A DNA stretch of 64,000 nt from Deltaproteobacteria bacterium (GTDB taxonomy: Bacteria > Myxococcota_A > UBA796 > GCA-2862545), in the NCBI GenBank assembly GCA_006226595.1, contig SBGP01000081.1, positions 62,001 through 126,000 of the forward strand, read 5' to 3'. Both the position numbers and the translations under genes were made by a program. Within the stretch, counting starts at the first letter, position 1. Each line of letters begins with the position of its first letter. Positions 60,829-64,000 of the stretch are shown one piece after another. The notes below the pieces were generated by a model. That model had not been told where the DNA came from, searched no databases, and was given only the letters and a program-made list of their open reading frames with translations.

Positions 60829-61602
60829 ATGCGCGCTTGGCTGTGGCTAGTGGTCGTGGGATGTGGTGGGCTTCCGCCCGAGGGCAACCTGCCCGGGCAG
60901 TGCATCGACCTCGTCGACAACGACCAGGACGGGCTTTTCGACTGCAATGACCCGGACTGCAATGCCGACCCGCTGTGCGCGGGCGGCGGGGATGCGGATA
61001 CCGACGCGGACAGCGACAGCGACTCGGACACCGACACGGACAGCGACAGCGATGCCGACAGCGACGCGGACGCGGACGCGGACGCGGACAGTGACTCGGA
61101 CACGGACGCGGACACCGACACGGATCCGCCGCCCACCGGGGGGGATGCGACGGCCCAGTGGAGTGGCACCGCGACCATCGGGTCGAGCGCCACGCATCAG
61201 TTCCGCTACCACCACGTGGTGAGCAACAACACGGGCGGTCAGCTGAGCATCGGGGACACGCTGTGTGACGTGCGGCTACGCCACAGCTCTACGGGCACGA
61301 GCACCGAGTGCGCGGGCTGCAGCTTCGCGTTCACGATGTCGGCGATGCAGCTCGACACGAGCTTCGCGGGTAGCGGCCACAGCGGCGCCTACTGCGCGGC
61401 GTGGCACGACTTCTCGACCATCGAGAACGAGTTCGGCTGGTGGCGAGGGCTTGGCTACCACCCGAGCTACCAGAGCGGTGGCGCCGCGGTGATGTACCAG
61501 TACAGCACCTTCGGCTGGTACAGCATGTATGCGGACAGCGTGTCCTACACGGGCGGGCAGCTGGTGTGGTCCATCGACCCCTGGACTGGCTACTCGTACT
61601 GA
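60829..61602 (+). CDS. Asp-rich-linker lipoprotein of unknown function
   Basis: Lipoprotein signal MRAWLWLVVVGCGGLPP (lipobox Cys 12). A short cysteine motif follows (CIDLVDNDQDGLFDCNDPDC, with the DxDxDG pattern of calcium-binding thrombospondin-3/dockerin-like loops), then about 45 residues of Asp alternating with Ala, Ser and Thr, then a compact 150-residue domain rich in Ser, Tyr and Trp with paired Cys (LCDVRLRHSSTGTSTECAGC, HSGAYCAAWHDF). I recognise no family for it. GGGGGAGG precedes ATG 60829. Confidence 0.75.
   Translation: MRAWLWLVVVGCGGLPPEGNLPGQCIDLVDNDQDGLFDCNDPDCNADPLCAGGGDADTDADSDSDSDTDTDSDSDADSDADADADADSDSDTDADTDTDPPPTGGDATAQWSGTATIGSSATHQFRYHHVVSNNTGGQLSIGDTLCDVRLRHSSTGTSTECAGCSFAFTMSAMQLDTSFAGSGHSGAYCAAWHDFSTIENEFGWWRGLGYHPSYQSGGAAVMYQYSTFGWYSMYADSVSYTGGQLVWSIDPWTGYSY
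60991..61128 (+). repeat. Low-complexity Asp-Ala/Ser/Thr coding repeat
   Basis: GAC/GAT codons alternating with GCG, AGC, TCG and ACC over about 46 codons, period six bases, closely similar to the linker repeat at 21473-21605. It separates the lipid anchor from the C-terminal domain. Confidence 0.85.
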
Positions 61603-61614
61603 GTCCACCGAGCC

Positions 61615-61905
61615 CTAGTGAGTGCCCTCGACGCGGCGAAGGGCGGCTCCCCGGTAGGTCTCGACCAGCGCGCGCTGCCAGGCCGCGACGTCGGAGGCGC
61701 TCGTGGTGTCGAGCCACGGCGGCAGCTCGGTGAGCTCCTGGAGGTGCTTCACGCGCTGCTCGGCCTCCCAGCGACGCAGCTCGAGCTCCTTCTCCTTGAG
61801 TGCGAAGAAGCGGGCGACCGTGCCGCGGACGAGCACCGTGGTGCACACGACGGTGAGCATCATCACGGGCGTGGCGAAGAAGACGATGGGGAGGAGTTCT
61901 TCCAT
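61615..61905 (-). CDS. Small single-span membrane protein
   Basis: A 96-residue protein: hydrophobic N-terminus (LLPIVFFATPVMMLTVVCTTVLV) and a charged helical tail (ARFFALKEKELELRRWEAEQRVKHLQEL) that could form a coiled coil in the cytosol. The layout resembles the small membrane anchors often paired with anti-sigma factors, but no partner is visible. ATG 61905 is preferred to an upstream ATG at 61929, because a GAGG precedes it. Unknown function. Confidence 0.6.
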   Translation of the reverse strand: MEELLPIVFFATPVMMLTVVCTTVLVRGTVARFFALKEKELELRRWEAEQRVKHLQELTELPPWLDTTSASDVAAWQRALVETYRGAALRRVEGTH

Positions 61906-61994
61906 GAGGGGCCTCGGGTAGGGGGGCATCCGGCAAGCCGGATGGCTTGGCTACGGGCGTGAGCCGAGAACTATTTCAAGGTCGTGGCGGGGCC

Positions 61995-62147
61995 GGTGGC
62001 GGGTGCGGTGCCAGGCGTGGTGGCGGGTGCGGTGCCAGGCGTGGTGGCGGGTGCGGTGCCAGGCGTGGTGGCGGGTGCGGTGCCAGGCGTGGTGGCGGGT
62101 GCGGTGCTAGGCGTGGTGGCGGGTGCGGTGCCAGGCGTGGTGGCGGT
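61995..62147. repeat. 24-bp tandem repeat array, six units, same family as 50979-51459
   Basis: Units GGTGGCGGGTGC followed by GGTGCCAGGCGT begin at 61995, 62019, 62043, 62067, 62091 and 62115, with a partial seventh at 62139. They are almost identical; one carries GCTAGG for GCCAGG. In the same register the unit differs by only one base from the variant CGTGGCGGGTGC-GGTGCCAGGCGT present in the larger array. It lies between a class V aminotransferase stop (62169) and the small membrane protein gene. Confidence 0.92.
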
Positions 62148-62168
62148 CCGCGCCGAGATGACAGCGGG

Positions 62169-63347
62169 CTACAGTCTCGTACGCAGCGCGTCGGCGAGTG
62201 CCTCGTAGTCCTCCAGCTCGTTGTAGATCTGGGCGGCCACGCGCAGACACGCTCCTTGCGGAAGCCAGGTGACCTGCGCCTCGATGTGGTGCTCGAACAG
62301 CAAGCAGTCCTTGAGCAGGCGCGCTTCCTCGGGGTTCGCCGCCAGCTCGGCGGGCAGGAGTACCGGGACCATCGACGCCCACTGGCTGGGCTCGCCGAGG
62401 AGTGCGCCGCCCACGTGCACGGCCACATGCTCCGCCCCTGCTCGCGCGAGGTCTCGGTTGTGCCCCATCACGTCTCCCGCCTCGGCGAGCAAGGCCAAGG
62501 CGAAGGGTGCCGTCAGGTGTGGGGAGGGGTCTCGCGTGCCCAGCAGGTCGTACTCCTCGGCGAAGCCCTGATCGAGACCCCAGGAGATCACGGCCGGGTG
62601 GATGTCGCGCTGACGGGGCGGCGTGCACCAGAGCACTGCGGACGACCGTGGGCTCCACGCCCACTTGTGCAGGTTTCCGACCCAGAAGTCCGCGCCGAGG
62701 GCGGGTACGTCGACCTCGATGCAGCCGGGGACGTGCGCCGCGTCGACGATGAGCAGCACGTCGTGCTCGCGGCAGATGGCCGCGAACGCGTCGACGGCAA
62801 GGACGAGTCCCGTTCCCGAGTGGATCTGGTCGACCACCGCAAGTCGCGTATTCGGCTTCAGGCCCGCGCGAAAGGCGTCGAGAAGGCGCTCGGGTCGAGG
62901 GTCATCCGTCGGCATGGTCCAGGTCTGCAGCGCCAGTCCGCGCTCGCGAGCCGCGTAGCGAGCCCCGTTGTTTACGCCGCCGTAGCCCTGGTCCGCGACC
63001 AGCAGGCCATCTCCGGGCTCGAGCGGAATCGAGCGCAGCAGGCCGTAGATGCCGGTGGTCGCGTTGTCGACGAACGCCATGTCCTCGCCGCGCGCACCCA
63101 GGAATGCGGCGACGCGGGCGACCGCCTCACGCAGGTGCGGCACGTTCCGGACGCCCGAGGGCATGCCGTTCGGCGCAAGGTCGCGGAGCAGGAACCGCGC
63201 CGGCTGCCGCTCGATCTCACGCTGGATCCGCCACTGCTCCTCGAGCACCGCAAGAGGGGGTGCGCCCACCGTGCCGTGGTTCAGGTAGCGCAGGTTCGGG
63301 TCGAGTCCCCAACGCGCACGCAGCGCCGAGCCGAAGGTCCAGGACAT
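62169..63347 (-). CDS. Class V aminotransferase, isopenicillin-N-epimerase-like
   Basis: PLP enzyme of 392 residues: RYLNHGTVGAPPLAVLEEQ, FVDNATTGIYGLLRSIPLEPGDG, VVDQIHSGTGLVL, IVDAAHVPGCIEVDV with the Asp that holds the pyridine nitrogen, and WVGNLHKWAWSPR with the Schiff-base Lys. This pattern belongs to the isopenicillin N epimerase/cysteine-desulfurase-like branch, whose members act on varied amino acids; the substrate here is unknown. AAGGAG precedes ATG 63347. It is a different branch from the enzyme at 49778-50920, although both sit next to the same repeat family. Confidence 0.9.
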   Translation of the reverse strand: MSWTFGSALRARWGLDPNLRYLNHGTVGAPPLAVLEEQWRIQREIERQPARFLLRDLAPNGMPSGVRNVPHLREAVARVAAFLGARGEDMAFVDNATTGIYGLLRSIPLEPGDGLLVADQGYGGVNNGARYAARERGLALQTWTMPTDDPRPERLLDAFRAGLKPNTRLAVVDQIHSGTGLVLAVDAFAAICREHDVLLIVDAAHVPGCIEVDVPALGADFWVGNLHKWAWSPRSSAVLWCTPPRQRDIHPAVISWGLDQGFAEEYDLLGTRDPSPHLTAPFALALLAEAGDVMGHNRDLARAGAEHVAVHVGGALLGEPSQWASMVPVLLPAELAANPEEARLLKDCLLFEHHIEAQVTWLPQGACLRVAAQIYNELEDYEALADALRTRL

Positions 63348-63405
63348 CGGAGTCTCCTTGCCCCGAGGATACGCAAGGTAGGCTGTGTGCACGACTGGAG
63401 GATGC

Positions 63406-64000
63406 GTGATCCACGGAGGAACCCTCGATGTGCCTCGCGACCTCGCGAGCATCACACGCTTCGCGGGGGAGACGGATGCCAGCGGCGTGGGCCGTCCAGA
63501 GGTCGAGCGCATCTGGCAGCGCGTGGAGGGCTTGTACCGCACGGGCGTGCATCCAGCGATCAGCCTGTGCATCCGCCGCGGAGGCCGCACCGTCCTCGAC
63601 CGCAGCATCGGCTTCGAGCGCGACGGCGTGGTCGCCACGCCCGACACCCCGTTCTGCATCTTCTCGGCGAGCAAGGCGGTCACGGCGATGGTCATGCATC
63701 TGCTCGACGACCGCGGGGTGCTGCACATCGATGACCGCGTCGTCCACTACATCCCGGAGTTCGGGCAGGGCGGGAAAGGCGGCACCACCATCCGCCACGT
63801 ACTGACGCATCGGGCTGGTATTCCCAGCCTCGAGGGGCACACCGACCTCGAGCTTCTCGCCGATCCGGAGCGCATCCTCGGCCTGCTGTGCGCCGCTGAG
63901 CCGACGGTGCGCGCGGGACGTCGTGTGGCCTACCACGCCATCACGGGTGGCTTCGTGCTTGCGGAGATCGTGCGGCGTGTCACCGGCAAGACGATTCGCG
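63406..64000 (+). CDS. Serine beta-lactamase-family hydrolase, 3' end outside the window
   Basis: N-terminal 198 residues of a class C beta-lactamase/esterase fold. The catalytic SxxK is FSASKAVTAMVMHLLDDRG, preceded by CIRRGGRTVLDRSIGFERDG and followed by IRHVLTHRAGIPSLEG, all characteristic; the YxN motif region YHAITGGFVLAEIV begins just before the edge. GTG 63406 with GGAGG upstream is the chosen start, since no ATG fits the frame early; GTG 63430 is possible. Family members include esterases and D-aminopeptidases, so antibiotic resistance should not be assumed. Confidence 0.87.
   Translation, partial: MIHGGTLDVPRDLASITRFAGETDASGVGRPEVERIWQRVEGLYRTGVHPAISLCIRRGGRTVLDRSIGFERDGVVATPDTPFCIFSASKAVTAMVMHLLDDRGVLHIDDRVVHYIPEFGQGGKGGTTIRHVLTHRAGIPSLEGHTDLELLADPERILGLLCAAEPTVRAGRRVAYHAITGGFVLAEIVRRVTGKTIR

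Overview
The window is very GC-rich bacterial chromosome with long shadow ORFs in every frame and near-universal G/C at third codon positions. Several traits point to the Myxococcota or a close deltaproteobacterial relative: Hanks-type Ser/Thr kinases with PEGA or WD40 regions, DUF1592/DUF1552 pairs, cysteine-rich repeats of the CGN-EGDEECDG type, lipoproteins whose signal peptide is followed by long Asp-Ser/Ala/Thr runs, and many lipoproteins of unknown role. This placement is inference; there is no rRNA in the window. I see no tRNA, insertion sequence, phage or CRISPR, so it reads as ordinary chromosome with accessory lipoprotein islands.

Layout. 0-12 kb: TPR protein (cut by the left edge), MsrA lipoprotein, thioredoxin, a 1732-residue mosaic lipoprotein, then boxB (benzoyl-CoA epoxidase) divergent from its boxR/bzdR-type regulator, which is translationally coupled to a fatty-acid-hydroxylase-like membrane protein and a zinc-ribbon-like protein. 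12-21 kb: APC/SLC12-like transporter, TetR plus amidase, exported-looking methyltransferase, PspC protein, stand-alone E2 acyltransferase domain, ferritin-like lipoprotein, and a sirtuin lacking the zinc cysteines. 21-28 kb: ferredoxin plus FGE-like lipoprotein, then a tightly coupled minus-strand operon of DUF1592, DUF1552, two lipoproteins and a 2OG-Fe(II) oxygenase. 28-32 kb: PEGA kinase, Spy-like protein, K+ channel.

31.6-38.7 kb is a five-gene operon: ECF sigma factor, a 1215-residue protein combining a zinc-finger anti-sigma-like N-terminus, pseudokinase, kinase, membrane helix and WD40 propeller, an outer-membrane barrel, a cupredoxin-like protein and a di-haem peroxidase. It is followed by two tandem propeller/di-haem lipoproteins. 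43.4-49.6 kb is a compact TetR-ACAD-MaoC-FabG-thiolase operon able to run a beta-oxidation-type cycle through (R)-hydroxyacyl-CoA. The TetR is preceded by four palindromic sites on an exact 22-bp period.

49.8-64 kb holds two class V aminotransferases, each next to an array of the same 24-bp repeat, and several TPR, SH3, M48 and POT-family genes. It also holds a lipoprotein gene interrupted by one in-frame TGA exactly at a thioredoxin-type U-x-x-C motif with a hairpin just downstream. That gene is a candidate selenoprotein and, in my view, the most interesting item in the window.
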